Of a stretch of DNA of 64,000 nt, positions 52,356 to 61,228 are shown one piece after another (position 1 is the stretch's first letter; every line of letters starts with the position of its first letter). The position numbers and the translations under genes are program-made. The notes beneath the pieces were generated by a model. That model was not told the origin of the DNA. It searched no databases and saw only the letters and a program-made list of their open reading frames with translations. The stretch lies in the NCBI RefSeq assembly GCF_006912135.1, contig NZ_VIRS01000016.1, positions 124,001 to 188,000 of the forward strand. Direction: 5' to 3'. This DNA is from Cryptosporangium phraense. Its GTDB lineage: Bacteria; Actinomycetota; Actinomycetes; Mycobacteriales; Cryptosporangiaceae.

Positions 52356-53360
52356 TCAGGCGCGCTTCCGGCGGCGGGTGAAGACCACCATGCCGACGCC
52401 GAGTCCGAGCACCAGAACCGCGCCGGCGATCAGGCCGCCGAGGCTCGCACCGGTGACCGGCAGGCTGCCTTCCTCGCTCTCGCTGTTCGAGGCAGGCGAA
52501 ACGCTGGGCTGCGCCTCGTCGTCACCAGCGACCGCGCTCTCGCTCGGCGAGGCCTCGTCGCTGGGCTCGGTGCCCTCTTCCTCGTCGCACTTGTTCAGGT
52601 CGAGGCTGGCCGAGTCGAGCTTGTCGCCCTGGGCGATGACCGCGACGGCGATCTTCGAGACGTCGAAGTCCTCGTCGTCCGCCTTGGCGAGCGCCTTGAA
52701 GTCGTCCTCGTTCTTGAGGTCGTCCGGCAGCGTCAGGGTCTTGCCCGGGTTGACGGCGAAGTCCTGGGCCAGCGGCTTGTCGTCGTCGAACTTGACCAGG
52801 ACGGTGAACCGGGCGCGCCGGTCGGTGTCGTTGGTCAGGTCGATCGAGAAGACGTCGCAGCTCAACGTGATGTCGGCGGAGAGAGTGTCCTCTTCGTCGG
52901 CCGAGGGCGACTGGCTGGGCTCGGGCTCGTCACAGGACTTGCCGGGCAGCGGAACGTCGGCGGTCGCGTCCTTCTCGATGACCTTGTCGCCGTCTTTCCA
53001 CGTGCCGTGGACCTCGAGCCGGGCCACGTTCTTGCCCATGGCGTCCTTGATGCCGGTGCTGCCCTTCGGCAGGACCTGCTTGCCGGTGATCGACTTGCCG
53101 GCCTCGATCTCGTCGGCGATGCGGACGTGGCTCTTCTCGGGCTGAGCCTTGACCTCGATGGCCTCATCGAGGTGCGGGTCCTGGTTGGTCACCGTCCATT
53201 CGACGACGTACCGCCCGTCGACGCACTCGGCGGTGCCCTTCACGGCGTTGGTGGTCGCACTTGCCGGTTCGGCGAGCGCTACCGCCCCGAGGGTCACCAG
53301 TCCGGTCACCATCGTTGCGGCAAGGCCGCGGCGGAGAACACCGCGTAAGCCTCGGGCCAT
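52356..53360 (-). CDS. LPXTG-type cell-wall-anchored surface protein
   Basis: 334 residues. A signal peptide (LRRGLAATMVTGLVTLGAVA, cleavage after EPASA) and a C-terminal sorting signal (LPVTG, hydrophobic segment GLIAGAVLVLGLGVGMVVF, basic RRRKRA tail) bracket two immunoglobulin-like, acidic domains with paired Cys and an acidic Ser/Pro linker. Sortase substrate. Ligand unknown. The ATG at 53360 follows a purine-rich site; earlier in-frame Met codons are less likely. Confidence 0.85.
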   Translation of the reverse strand: MARGLRGVLRRGLAATMVTGLVTLGAVALAEPASATTNAVKGTAECVDGRYVVEWTVTNQDPHLDEAIEVKAQPEKSHVRIADEIEAGKSITGKQVLPKGSTGIKDAMGKNVARLEVHGTWKDGDKVIEKDATADVPLPGKSCDEPEPSQSPSADEEDTLSADITLSCDVFSIDLTNDTDRRARFTVLVKFDDDKPLAQDFAVNPGKTLTLPDDLKNEDDFKALAKADDEDFDVSKIAVAVIAQGDKLDSASLDLNKCDEEEGTEPSDEASPSESAVAGDDEAQPSVSPASNSESEEGSLPVTGASLGGLIAGAVLVLGLGVGMVVFTRRRKRA

Positions 53361-53659
53361 CTCAAGCACTTCCATTCCCTCGGTGGACATCGAAAAGAAC
53401 ATCTGGGAACGACAAAGGACACGCCGCTGCGAATAACGGTGTGCCCCCTAGTGGCGGCGATTCCCGGCAATTACGTGGAGCCGGTTTCGCTGCCGGTGCC
53501 AGACCATACGTTGCCACGGAGATGTCACGCCACAGCTCTGGCAATGTTGTGAGAGAGATTTAAGAGGCGGGCGTTCTCAACCGTGAAGGTGGATCGGGCA
53601 ACCAATTGCGGTTGAGCTTTCAACCCTGACGCTGGGACGGCGACCCTGAGTAAGCAGAA

Positions 53660-53682
53660 CGCCCTCCGGATTCCGGAGGGCG
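53660..53682 (-). terminator. terminator hairpin after prfB
   Basis: CGCCCTCCGGA with its exact complement, 6 bases past the prfB stop. Confidence 0.65.
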
Positions 53683-53688
53683 CGCTGG

Positions 53689-54804
53689 TCAGGACACTGC
53701 GACGTCTTGTTGCTTGCGCCAGCGGATGCCGGCCTCGATGAAGCCGTCGATGTCGCCGTCGAACACGGCCTGGGGGTTTCCGGCCTCGAACTGGGTGCGC
53801 AGATCCTTCACCATTTGGTACGGGTGAACCACGTAGGAGCGCATCTGGTTGCCCCAGGAGTTGCCACCGTCGCCGCGCAGGGCGTCCATCTCGGCCTTCT
53901 GCTCTTGACGACGGCGCTCCAGCAGGCGCGCCTGCAGGACCCGCATCGCGGCGGCCCGGTTCTGGATCTGCGACTTCTCGTTCTGGCAGGACACGACGAT
54001 GCCGGTCGGGATGTGCGTGATGCGCACCGCCGAGTCGGTCGTGTTGACGCTCTGACCGCCGGGACCGGACGAGCGGAAGACGTCGATACGCAGGTCGTTC
54101 TCGGGGATGTCGACGTGGTCGGTCGTCTCGACGACCGGCAGGACCTCGACGCCGGCGAACGACGTCTGGCGACGGCCCTGGTTGTCGTACGGGCTGATCC
54201 GGACGAGGCGGTGGGTGCCCTGCTCGACCGAGAGCGTGCCGTAGGCGTAGGGCGCCCGCACAGTGAACGTCGCCGACTTGATGCCGGCTTCCTCGGCGTA
54301 GGAGGTGTCGTAGACCTCGGTACCGTAGTGGTGCCGCTCGGCCCAGCGCAGGTACATGCGGAGCAGCATCTCGGCGAAGTCGGCCGCGTCGACGCCACCG
54401 GCCTCGGCGCGGATCGTGATCAGCGCCTCGCGGGGGTCGTACTCACCGGAGAGGAGCGTGCGGACCTCGAGCTCCTCGATCGTGGCGCGCAGGCTCGTGA
54501 GCTCGGTGGCGACCTCCTGCACCGAGCCCGGGTCGTCCTCGGCCTCGGCCAGCTCGAGCAGGACGCCGGCGTCGTCGAGCCGGCTGCGCAGGCCGTCGAT
54601 CTTGTTCAGTTCGCCCTGGACGAAGCTCAGCCGGGACGTGACCTGCTGGGCGCGGTCTTGATCGTCCCAGAGGTCGGGCGCCGCGGCCGCCTCGTTCAGC
54701 TCGGCCAGCTCGTTGCGGAGCTTGTCGAGGTCGAGCACGCTCTCGACTGAGGTCAGGGTCGTGTCGAGAGCCTTGAGCTCTTCATGAAGGTCGAGGGCAG
54801 CCAC
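53689..54804 (-). CDS. prfB: peptide chain release factor 2
   Basis: 371 residues from a GTG, without the programmed frameshift site found in E. coli, which is normal in actinobacteria. The GGQ motif is in [19 protein letters not shown]. The stop-codon recognition tripeptide, normally SPF, reads SPY ([11 protein letters not shown]). It recognises UGA and UAA. TAGGCT at 54813-54818, eight bases upstream, suggests a leaderless transcript. Confidence 0.97.
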   Translation of the reverse strand: MAALDLHEELKALDTTLTSVESVLDLDKLRNELAELNEAAAAPDLWDDQDRAQQVTSRLSFVQGELNKIDGLRSRLDDAGVLLELAEAEDDPGSVQEVATELTSLRATIEELEVRTLLSGEYDPREALITIRAEAGGVDAADFAEMLLRMYLRWAERHHYGTEVYDTSYAEEAGIKSATFTVRAPYAYGTLSVEQGTHRLVRISPYDNQGRRQTSFAGVEVLPVVETTDHVDIPENDLRIDVFRSSGPGGQSVNTTDSAVRITHIPTGIVVSCQNEKSQIQNRAAAMRVLQARLLERRRQEQKAEMDALRGDGGNSWGNQMRSYVVHPYQMVKDLRTQFEAGNPQAVFDGDIDGFIEAGIRWRKQQDVAVS

Positions 54805-54812
54805 AGCAACCC

Positions 54813-54818
54813 AGCCTA
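54813..54818 (-). promoter_or_regulatory. -10 element for leaderless prfB
   Basis: TAGGCT on the minus strand, eight bases before the GTG at 54804, with no ribosome site. Confidence 0.4.
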
Positions 54819-54853
54819 CGCGGTCGGGCCGCTTGTTCGCTTACCACCGTGCT

Positions 54854-54947
54854 CAGCGACCCGTCGTTCCCGGCCGTGCGGAGCTCCCCTGGGGGCCCAG
54901 CCAGCTGATGCAGCGACCCGTCGCTCCCGGCCGTACGGAGCTCCCCT
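54854..54947. repeat. two 37-base direct repeats
   Basis: Bases 54854-54890 and 54911-54947 are the same except for two changes, spaced 57 bases apart, between prfB and the PadR gene. The unit ends in GGAGCTCCCCT. Confidence 0.8.
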
Positions 54948-54991
54948 CCCGGCAGCTGCGCGCGGTCGGGAACGACCGGTCGCCTTGATCG

Positions 54992-55528
54992 TCAGCTGCT
55001 GGACGACAGCCCGGGGGCGCTGTCCAGCCACTTCAGGATCGAACGCTGGTACGAGATCGCGAACTCCAGGGTCGCCACCTGGAACGAGTCGTCCCGCTTC
55101 TTCACCTCTTTGAGCTCCTCCCGGAGCTCGGCGAGCCGGGCGTTGTGCTCCTCCCGCCGCTCCGCGTACAGCTCCTGGAGCTGCTGCGGCTTGTGCAGAG
55201 ACCCGAAAGCGGCCCGCAGCATCAACGGGTTGCGCAACTGGTCGCGCCCCGCCTCCTCGCTCAGCCACTTCGCGAACACCCGCTTGCCGGATGCGGTGAT
55301 CGCATAGGGCTGGGAGGAGCGGGGGCCGGGTCTTCCTAGCCGAACGAACCCCTTCTCGGCCAGGACCGGCAACTCGCGGTATACCTGGCTCCGAGTAGTG
55401 GTCCAGAACGGACCCAATCTGTTCTCCGCAGTGGCCATGAGCTGGCCACCTGTCATCGGACCTTCGTGCAGCAGCCCAAGAAGTGCGGCTGCCGTCGCAT
55501 TGAGACCTTTCTCCGCCATGTTAGCCAC
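54992..55528 (-). CDS. PadR-family transcription regulator
   Basis: 178 residues. The winged helix (AAALLGLLHEGPMTGGQLMA, TTTRSQVYRELPVLAEKGFV, then AITASGKRVFAKWLSE) and C-terminal coiled-coil dimerisation helix (RREEHNARLAELREELKEVK) are typical of PadR class with a Vir-type tail. No obvious target gene beside it. Confidence 0.9.
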   Translation of the reverse strand: MANMAEKGLNATAAALLGLLHEGPMTGGQLMATAENRLGPFWTTTRSQVYRELPVLAEKGFVRLGRPGPRSSQPYAITASGKRVFAKWLSEEAGRDQLRNPLMLRAAFGSLHKPQQLQELYAERREEHNARLAELREELKEVKKRDDSFQVATLEFAISYQRSILKWLDSAPGLSSSS

Positions 55529-55675
55529 GGTGACACGATTCGGGCGGTCGCGCCATACGCCACGCCTTCCAAAGTGGAACCCATCACAAGTCGGACAGTT
55601 CCCTGGTCAAGGGGGCGCTACCTTCCCCCGGGCGAGCAAGTCGACGATCGTCGACAAGCTCCGGTCACGGTCCGA

Positions 55676-56095
55676 TCAGGTCTTCCAGACTACTCGCGCA
55701 GAGCTGGTAGCCACCCTCTCGATTCCCTTCGGTCGACCGAACAGCCGTCCGAACGGGAGAGGCGCCATACGCGTACAGATCAGTATTATCTGATCATTTT
55801 GCACGCTCAGCGCGACGTCAACCTCCTCTTTTTGTATACCTTCTAGGTAGCGTCGCAGCTCAGGGGCTGCTTCCTCGTATGTGACGGACGCGTGATCGGA
55901 CGGTTCCGTACCGCTTATGTACGCTGCTGCGTCGCTTGTGCCGCCTGCCGTCGCCAGCGCGGCAGCGTCGCACCAGGACTGAAGGTCCCGCTGGGCCAGG
56001 AATGCACTGGATGCAGTCGCGACACCGGCGATCAGGAGCAGCGCCACCGCGACACACAGGAGGATCACCAGCTGCAGGCTGCCGCGGTCTTTCAC
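55676..56095 (-). CDS. TadG/Rv3654c-like secretion-linked membrane protein
   Basis: 139 residues from a GTG overlapping the stop of the TadE gene by four bases. DRGSLQLVILLCVAVALLLI is a prepilin-like membrane helix followed by AQRDLQSWCDAAALATAGG, as in the helicase/secretion-neighbourhood TadE-like family. The rest is exported. Confidence 0.75.
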   Translation of the reverse strand: MKDRGSLQLVILLCVAVALLLIAGVATASSAFLAQRDLQSWCDAAALATAGGTSDAAAYISGTEPSDHASVTYEEAAPELRRYLEGIQKEEVDVALSVQNDQIILICTRMAPLPFGRLFGRPKGIERVATSSARVVWKT

Positions 56096-56634
56096 GCCGT
56101 ACCCGCGATTCGCACGACGAACCGGGCCTCGACCACGTTCCGCCCGGCGTCGAACATCGTCGGCACGCCCGGCAGGCGGTAGGTGCGGCGGACGCACAGC
56201 TCGAAACGGGACCCGGGGTCCAGCGGCGGGTTAACCGTCGAGTCCACGGTGAGGGTCGGGCCCGTGCAGCCGTGTCCGATCGGACCCCAGTGGAGCTCGG
56301 CCGGCCCGGTCAGGCCCTGGTCCTCGAGCGCGAGGCGGACGGCGTAGGTCGCTCGCTCGGCGGCGGTCGAGGGGTCGTCCGCGCTCACGTAGGCGCGCCC
56401 GGCGTCGCGGGCCGCCTCCGTGACCGCGAAGGCGTTCCGCTGCACCTCGAAGACGGCGATCACGACGTACAGGAGCGGGACGAGGAGCAGCACGCCGCCG
56501 AACACGAACTCGACGACCGCCGACCCCCGCTCCCCCCGCCTCACCCACCGCCCGGCCGCCCCGCGCCACACCTCCCCGCGCCGGAGCTCCCTGCGCTGGA
56601 TCTCCCCGAACTCGGCCTCCGGCGGCCAACCCAT
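56092..56634 (-). CDS. TadE-like pseudopilin
   Basis: 180 residues from the ATG at 56634. ERGSAVVEFVFGGVLLLVPL is the TadE membrane segment, followed by NAFAVTEAARDAGRAYVS and an exported domain with two Cys. The open frame extends about 190 codons further upstream but that part is Ala/Arg/Gly-only, so I excluded it. Overlaps the next gene (GTGA). Confidence 0.75.
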   Translation of the reverse strand: MGWPPEAEFGEIQRRELRRGEVWRGAAGRWVRRGERGSAVVEFVFGGVLLLVPLLYVVIAVFEVQRNAFAVTEAARDAGRAYVSADDPSTAAERATYAVRLALEDQGLTGPAELHWGPIGHGCTGPTLTVDSTVNPPLDPGSRFELCVRRTYRLPGVPTMFDAGRNVVEARFVVRIAGTA

Positions 56635-57206
56635 GCCGTGCGAGACCCCACCACACGGGTTCCTACCGCGCAGGGCCCCTTCGGGTGGACCCGCACCGCG
56701 GGGACCCACCGAGCGCGGGACCACTCCGCGCGAGGCGCCGCCGCGCAGGAGCGGCCTTGGCGAGACCGCGCCCTCCCGGGCCCCGGCGTGGGCCGCCCCG
56801 TCGCCTACTGACGGCACGGTCGAACCCGCGGCCCTCCGAACCGCGCCCCTCCGAACCGCACTTCGCAGGGCCCAACGCACCGCCGCCGCGCGTACGGCTG
56901 CCGCCCGAAGGACCACCGCGCACCGCCCCGCACCCTTCGCAACGACGGCGCGGCCGGAGGCCACACGTGCAGCAGCCACCGCACAGCCGACCACTGCGGG
57001 AGGCATCCCACCGCACGGCACGTCGGCGCGGCGAGCCGCCTCACGCACGGCCGCCACCCCCACGGCCGCCACACCGAACACGACCCCGCACAGCACCGCG
57101 GCCCTCGCAACCGCGGCCCACAGCGCCGTTGCAGCGCAGAGGGCTCCAGCGCGGAAGCCACCGCCCCCACCGCTCAGAACGACCCTCCGCCCCACGATGG
57201 CGCGCC
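56635..57206. other. GC-rich low-complexity stretch between two TadE genes
   Basis: About 570 bases, above 75% G+C by eye, open in several frames on both strands but with only Ala, Arg, Gly, Pro and Thr-rich translations. No domain seen. It may be a decayed gene or a very long N-terminal extension of the TadE gene. Confidence 0.5.
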
Positions 57207-57602
57207 TCACGACGGATCACCTTCCTCCACCGCCCGCGCCGTCACATGGACCGGCAACACCTCACCGAGCGGCGCGAAGAACGCCGGCAACGCACCCACG
57301 CAGTCGATGCGCGCCAAGCGCAACCCGTTCCCGGCCACCTCCTCCGACCCCGTACACACGAGATGCTCCGCCACCTCGCGGCCCGCCCCGCGACGCAGGA
57401 GATCGTGCGCCCGCGCGGCCCCCGCGTCCGGATCCACGTCCGCATTGGCGGCAAAACGCGCGCCCTCGGCGGCGCTCGCCGCCGCGATCGTGCGGACGTA
57501 CAGGTAGACGGCGACCTGCAGGACGCCCAGCAGCAATCCGAGCAGCACCACCGTGACCAGCGCGAACTCCACGACCGCGGAACCGCGGTCGCCGTGGCGC
57601 AC
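57207..57602 (-). CDS. TadE-like pseudopilin
   Basis: 131 residues. DRGSAVVEFALVTVVLLGLL is the TadE motif, followed by a helix (AASAAEGARFAANADVDPD) and an exported tail with Cys residues in VCTGSEE and RIDCVG. Four bases past the Flp-like gene in the same operon. Confidence 0.85.
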   Translation of the reverse strand: MRHGDRGSAVVEFALVTVVLLGLLLGVLQVAVYLYVRTIAAASAAEGARFAANADVDPDAGAARAHDLLRRGAGREVAEHLVCTGSEEVAGNGLRLARIDCVGALPAFFAPLGEVLPVHVTARAVEEGDPS

Positions 57603-57606
57603 CGGG

Positions 57607-57801
57607 TCACCGACCGGTGTCCGAGACCACCTGATCCAGCGCGGTCTGCACCGCGGTGACGATCGCGTCGCGGAACACCGCGAACACGGCCGCGACCAGC
57701 CCCGCGGTCATGACCGTGACCATCACCCAACCGGGGACGTCACCACGGTCACCCCGCAGTGCCCGCACGCGGCAGAACAGCCAGAACAGAGGAGGCAGCA
57801 C
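57607..57801 (-). CDS. Flp-pilin-like small membrane protein
   Basis: 64 residues. RGDRGDVPGWVMVTVMTAGL, with one hydrophobic helix (about residues 26-44), resembles the small Flp-type or TadE-neighbour protein of actinobacterial Tad loci. The classical Flp cleavage site is not obvious. Confidence 0.6.
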   Translation of the reverse strand: MLPPLFWLFCRVRALRGDRGDVPGWVMVTVMTAGLVAAVFAVFRDAIVTAVQTALDQVVSDTGR

Positions 57802-57903
57802 GGGACGCCCTCCGAGCGCTCGACGCGAGTTCCCATGGCCCCGAAACAGAGGGTAGGGATCACATCGACGCTGCGCGAGGGCTTCCCGAAAGGCTGTGGA
57901 GAA

Positions 57904-58287
57904 CTACGCGAGCTCGGCCGGGCGGGCCACGTCGTTCTCGTCCAGGATCGCCCGCAGCGCGTCGGCCAGCTCGGCCGGGGAGATCTCGTCCTCGGGCGTC
58001 GTGGGGCGGTCGGAGTAGCGGAAGCTCCGCTCCCAGCCGTGGCGCCCGTCGGCGAAGACGAGCACGCCGTCGTCGTCGCCCTCGACCTTCGTCTCCCAGT
58101 AGCGGTCCTGCTGCTGACCGGTCAGCTCGCGCATGAACGACCCGAACTTCCGGGACGTCCCCGGGTTGTCGGCCTCCCCCATCGCGGCGAGGAACGCGTC
58201 GACCAGGCGAGCCCGCTCCGCGCGCTCGGCCTCGAAGCCGGGGTCCGACTCGGCGAACCCGTGCTCTTCCCTGCGGACGTCGACCAT
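57904..58287 (-). CDS. hypothetical protein of 127 residues
   Basis: Soluble, acidic, with an alpha/beta look (KVEGDDDGVLVFADGRHGWE in the middle, ELADALRAILDENDV at the end). Not recognised. GAGGCC precedes the ATG. It lies inside the Tad locus between Flp-like and crcB genes. Confidence 0.5.
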   Translation of the reverse strand: MVDVRREEHGFAESDPGFEAERAERARLVDAFLAAMGEADNPGTSRKFGSFMRELTGQQQDRYWETKVEGDDDGVLVFADGRHGWERSFRYSDRPTTPEDEISPAELADALRAILDENDVARPAELA

Positions 58288-58372
58288 GGAACCGGCCTCC
58301 TTCTCGTCGTCGCTGGTCTCGTGCCCGGCAGCGCGCCCTCCAAACCTCAGGCGGACGAACGTCGCAAAAAGC

Positions 58373-58738
58373 CTAAAGCTGATGAATAGCCCTAGCCAAA
58401 ATCAGGCCGATCGCGGCCGCTCCGAAGCCGGCGAGCACCGTCGCACCGGCGTACGCGACCGCGAGGAACCGCAACCTCTGCTGGGTGAGCCGCAGAACCT
58501 CGAAGCTGAACGTCGAGTACGTCGTCAGCGCACCGCAGAAACCGGTGCCGACCAGCGCGGCCACCGCCGTCGAGGCGGGCCAGGCGGCCACGAACCCCAG
58601 GATCAGCGACCCGGTGACGTTGACCCCGAACGTCCCCCACGGGTACCCCGGCCCGACGATCGCCTGCACGGCCCGGTCGGTGAGGTACCGCAACGGCGCC
58701 CCGACCGCCGCACCCAGGGCCACCAGCAGCACGGTCAC
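58373..58738 (-). CDS. crcB: fluoride channel subunit FluC/CrcB, second copy
   Basis: 121 residues from a GTG that overlaps the stop of the first copy (GTGA). APLRYLTDRAV, WGTFGVNVTGSLILGF and GFCGALTTYSTFSFEV are signature motifs, including the Asn and TxSTF fluoride path. Four transmembrane helices. Two crcB genes usually make a heterodimeric channel. Confidence 0.95.
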   Translation of the reverse strand: MTVLLVALGAAVGAPLRYLTDRAVQAIVGPGYPWGTFGVNVTGSLILGFVAAWPASTAVAALVGTGFCGALTTYSTFSFEVLRLTQQRLRFLAVAYAGATVLAGFGAAAIGLILARAIHQL

Positions 58739-59178
58739 CGCGAGACCAGCCTCGCGGTCAGCGCGCTCCCGGCCCAGACCGCCAGCAGCGCTCCGACCAG
58801 CGTCACCGCCAGGTACGCGAGCCCGACCGCGGACGCGCCCGCGGTCGCGTTGCGACCCGCGTCGACCACGTAGGTCGAGAACGTCGTGTACCCGCCGAGG
58901 AACCCCACGCCCAGGAACGGCCGCAGCAGCTTCCGCTGCGGATACACCTCGGTCACCACCACCATGAGGACGCCGATGAGAAAGCATCCCGACACGTTGA
59001 CGACGAACGTCGACCAGGCGAAGCCGTCCGGGCCGTGGGGCCAGGCGGCCGTGATCCCGTAGCGGGCGAGGGCGCCCAGCACCCCGCCGGCCGACACCGC
59101 GGCCAGCACGGGCCAGAGACGCTCGCGCCGTTGGGCCGGGATCGCCAGGTCGACATCGGCATCGGTTGGTTCGCTCAT
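58735..59178 (-). CDS. crcB: fluoride channel subunit FluC/CrcB, first copy
   Basis: 147 residues from the ATG at 59178. ALARYGITAAW, WSTFVVNVSGCFLIG and GFLGGYTTFSTYVVDA are present. A longer N-terminal cytoplasmic tail than the second copy. The two genes are translationally coupled. Confidence 0.95.
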   Translation of the reverse strand: MSEPTDADVDLAIPAQRRERLWPVLAAVSAGGVLGALARYGITAAWPHGPDGFAWSTFVVNVSGCFLIGVLMVVVTEVYPQRKLLRPFLGVGFLGGYTTFSTYVVDAGRNATAGASAVGLAYLAVTLVGALLAVWAGSALTARLVSR

Positions 59179-59222
59179 CCGTCCTCCCCGGCGCACGGTA
59201 ACGCGAGCCCGGGACGTCGCCG

Positions 59223-60326
59223 CTAACGGGTGAGCATGCTGATCGAGACCAGGCCCGGGTAGAGCGCGAACAGGACCGTGACCGGCAGGATCAGGAACAC
59301 GACCGGGACCATCATCGCGATCTCGCGCCGACCGCCCGAGGCCAGGAGCGAGCGTTTCTCGGCTTCGCGGGCGTCGGCGGCCTGGGCGCGGAGCACCTCG
59401 GCCAGCGGGGTTCCGCGCTCGAGGGCGATCACTATGCCGTCGACGAAGCGGGTGAGCGGCTCGGAGGCTGAGCGGGCGGCGAGTCCTTCGAGGGCGGTGA
59501 CCAGGCCGGCGCCGGAGCGGCTCTCGTCGAGGGTGCGGGTGAGTTCGCGGCTGAGTTCGCCCTGGCTGACGGTGGTGACTCGGCGGAGGGCGGCGGCCGG
59601 TGCCTCGCCGGCGGTGACGGCCAGGGCGAGGAGTTCGGCTATTACGGGGAGCTCGGTGCGCATGGCATCGGCGCGGCGGCGGACCTGGGCGGAGAGCCAC
59701 CAGTCGCGGGCGAGGATGCCGGTCATTGCGCCGAGGAGAGGGAGTACGGCGAGGGCGGTGAGGTTTCCGGTGGCGGCGGGGACGACTATTCCGGCGGCCA
59801 GGCCGGTTGCGCCCCAGCGGACCTGTTCGGCGCGGAAGGCGGCTACGGCGTTGGCGTGGTCGAGCGCGTCGCCGAGGGGGCTAGCCGGGGCGGCTGGGCC
59901 CGCGCGGCCGGCGGCGGTCGGGCCGGCGCGGCCAGCGGCCGTCGGGCCGGGGCGGCCGGCGGGGGTGGTCGGGAAGACGCGGGTGGCCGGGGAGGTCGGA
60001 GTGCTGCGGTCGGCGGCGATGAGGCGGCGGCGGATGGACGGGGTGCCGCCCAGGAGGCGGTCGAGGTGCCGGGCCAGCACTTCGGCGAGGGCTTGGGCCG
60101 CGGTTCGGGCGGCCTGGGCCGGCCCTCGGCCGATCAGCCCGGTGGCCTGACCTGGCTCCGACGGGGTGGGGCGGGCGGTGAGGGAGGCTCGGGTCACGTC
60201 GGGGTGACCCAGGTAGGGGGCCAGGCGTTCGTCGAGGCGGGGGCGACGGGCCGGCGGGACTCCCCGGACGATCAGCGCGATGCCGACCACCAGCGCCAGC
60301 CCGAACAGCGCCCCGACCGCGTTCAC
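59223..60326 (-). CDS. tadC: Tad secretion inner-membrane protein TadC
   Basis: 367 residues from a GTG overlapping the TadB stop (GTGA). The type II secretion F domain (LPVIAELLALAVTAGEAPAA, ELTRTLDESRSGAGLVTALE, FVDGIVIALERGTPLAEVLR) and flanking transmembrane segments are clear. An Ala/Gly/Pro-rich insert lies near residues 95-130. It works with TadB as the pilus assembly platform. Confidence 0.85.
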   Translation of the reverse strand: MNAVGALFGLALVVGIALIVRGVPPARRPRLDERLAPYLGHPDVTRASLTARPTPSEPGQATGLIGRGPAQAARTAAQALAEVLARHLDRLLGGTPSIRRRLIAADRSTPTSPATRVFPTTPAGRPGPTAAGRAGPTAAGRAGPAAPASPLGDALDHANAVAAFRAEQVRWGATGLAAGIVVPAATGNLTALAVLPLLGAMTGILARDWWLSAQVRRRADAMRTELPVIAELLALAVTAGEAPAAALRRVTTVSQGELSRELTRTLDESRSGAGLVTALEGLAARSASEPLTRFVDGIVIALERGTPLAEVLRAQAADAREAEKRSLLASGGRREIAMMVPVVFLILPVTVLFALYPGLVSISMLTR

Positions 60327-61228
60327 CCGAGCACCCGCCGTTCCTCGGGCAGGTGCCCGATCCGCAGCATCAGCCGGTACGCGGCCAGCGTCACCGCGCC
60401 TCCGAACGCGAGCAGCAGCCGACCGGAGCCGCTGTCGAAGACGGTCAGCGTCGTGGACTGGGTCGCCAGCAGCACCAGCACGAGCCATGGCCCGGCGACC
60501 GCAAGGCGGGCCGCGTTGACCGTCCAGCCCTGACGGGTCTCGAGTTCGGCGCGGATCCGGGCGTCCTCGCGGAGGAAGCTCGCCAGCGTGCGGAGCAGTC
60601 GGCCCAGGTCGGTGCCCCCGACTTCGCGGGCTACCCGGAGCGCCTCGCAGATCCGGTCGGCGACCGGGTCGGCCAGGTCGTCCTTGAGGCGGTCGAGGCA
60701 GAGTGCGAATTGGCCGGTCGCCCGGTGGTCGGCCGCGAACCGCGCGAAGGCCGGTCGGAGCGGCACCGGCCCGCGCTCGGCGATCGCGCTCACGGCCTCG
60801 GGCAGCGACATGCCGGCCCGTACGGCCGACGCCAGGTTGTCGACGACGTCGGGCCAGGCGTCGCGGAGCTCGCGGGCCCGGCTCGTGCGGAGGCGACGCA
60901 CCAGCGCGGTCGGCCCCAGAAATCCGAACGCCGCGAAGCAGACCGCGATCGAGCTGCTCCCGGAGACGAGCAGCGCCACCGCTCCCACCGCCGCCGAGGC
61001 TCCGACCTGCGCTGCGACCAGCTGCCCGGGGCTCACCCCCGCCAACCCGGCCGCGCCCAGCAACTCACCCCGCCGCCTGCTCCACCGACGCAGAGCCCGA
61101 CGCGGATACCCGCCGAGGCCCCTACTGGCCGCCGCGCCGCGGCCACCCGCGGCACGGCGGCGCGCGGAGCGGCGTCCGCATAGAAGTAGTAGGCCGCAGG
61201 CGAAGGCCAGGCCTAGCGCGGCGCCCAT
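60323..61228 (-). CDS. tadB: Tad secretion inner-membrane protein TadB
   Basis: 301 residues from an ATG that overlaps the TadA stop by one base (TGATG). The T2SF domain (WPDVVDNLASAVRAGMSLPE, FALCLDRLKDDLADPVADRI, LGRLLRTLASFLREDARIRA) and C-terminal transmembrane helices are present. The open frame runs further upstream inside TadA and is not used. Confidence 0.85.
   Translation of the reverse strand: MGAALGLAFACGLLLLCGRRSARRRAAGGRGAAASRGLGGYPRRALRRWSRRRGELLGAAGLAGVSPGQLVAAQVGASAAVGAVALLVSGSSSIAVCFAAFGFLGPTALVRRLRTSRARELRDAWPDVVDNLASAVRAGMSLPEAVSAIAERGPVPLRPAFARFAADHRATGQFALCLDRLKDDLADPVADRICEALRVAREVGGTDLGRLLRTLASFLREDARIRAELETRQGWTVNAARLAVAGPWLVLVLLATQSTTLTVFDSGSGRLLLAFGGAVTLAAYRLMLRIGHLPEERRVLG

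Noticed and set aside
53707-54750. 347-codon plus-strand frame opposite prfB
   Set aside because: Antisense of a certain gene; Val/Asp/Gly-rich translation.
56420-57556. Two long plus-strand frames across the TadE genes
   Set aside because: Low-complexity Pro/Arg/Thr sequence opposite TadE motifs; no start site.
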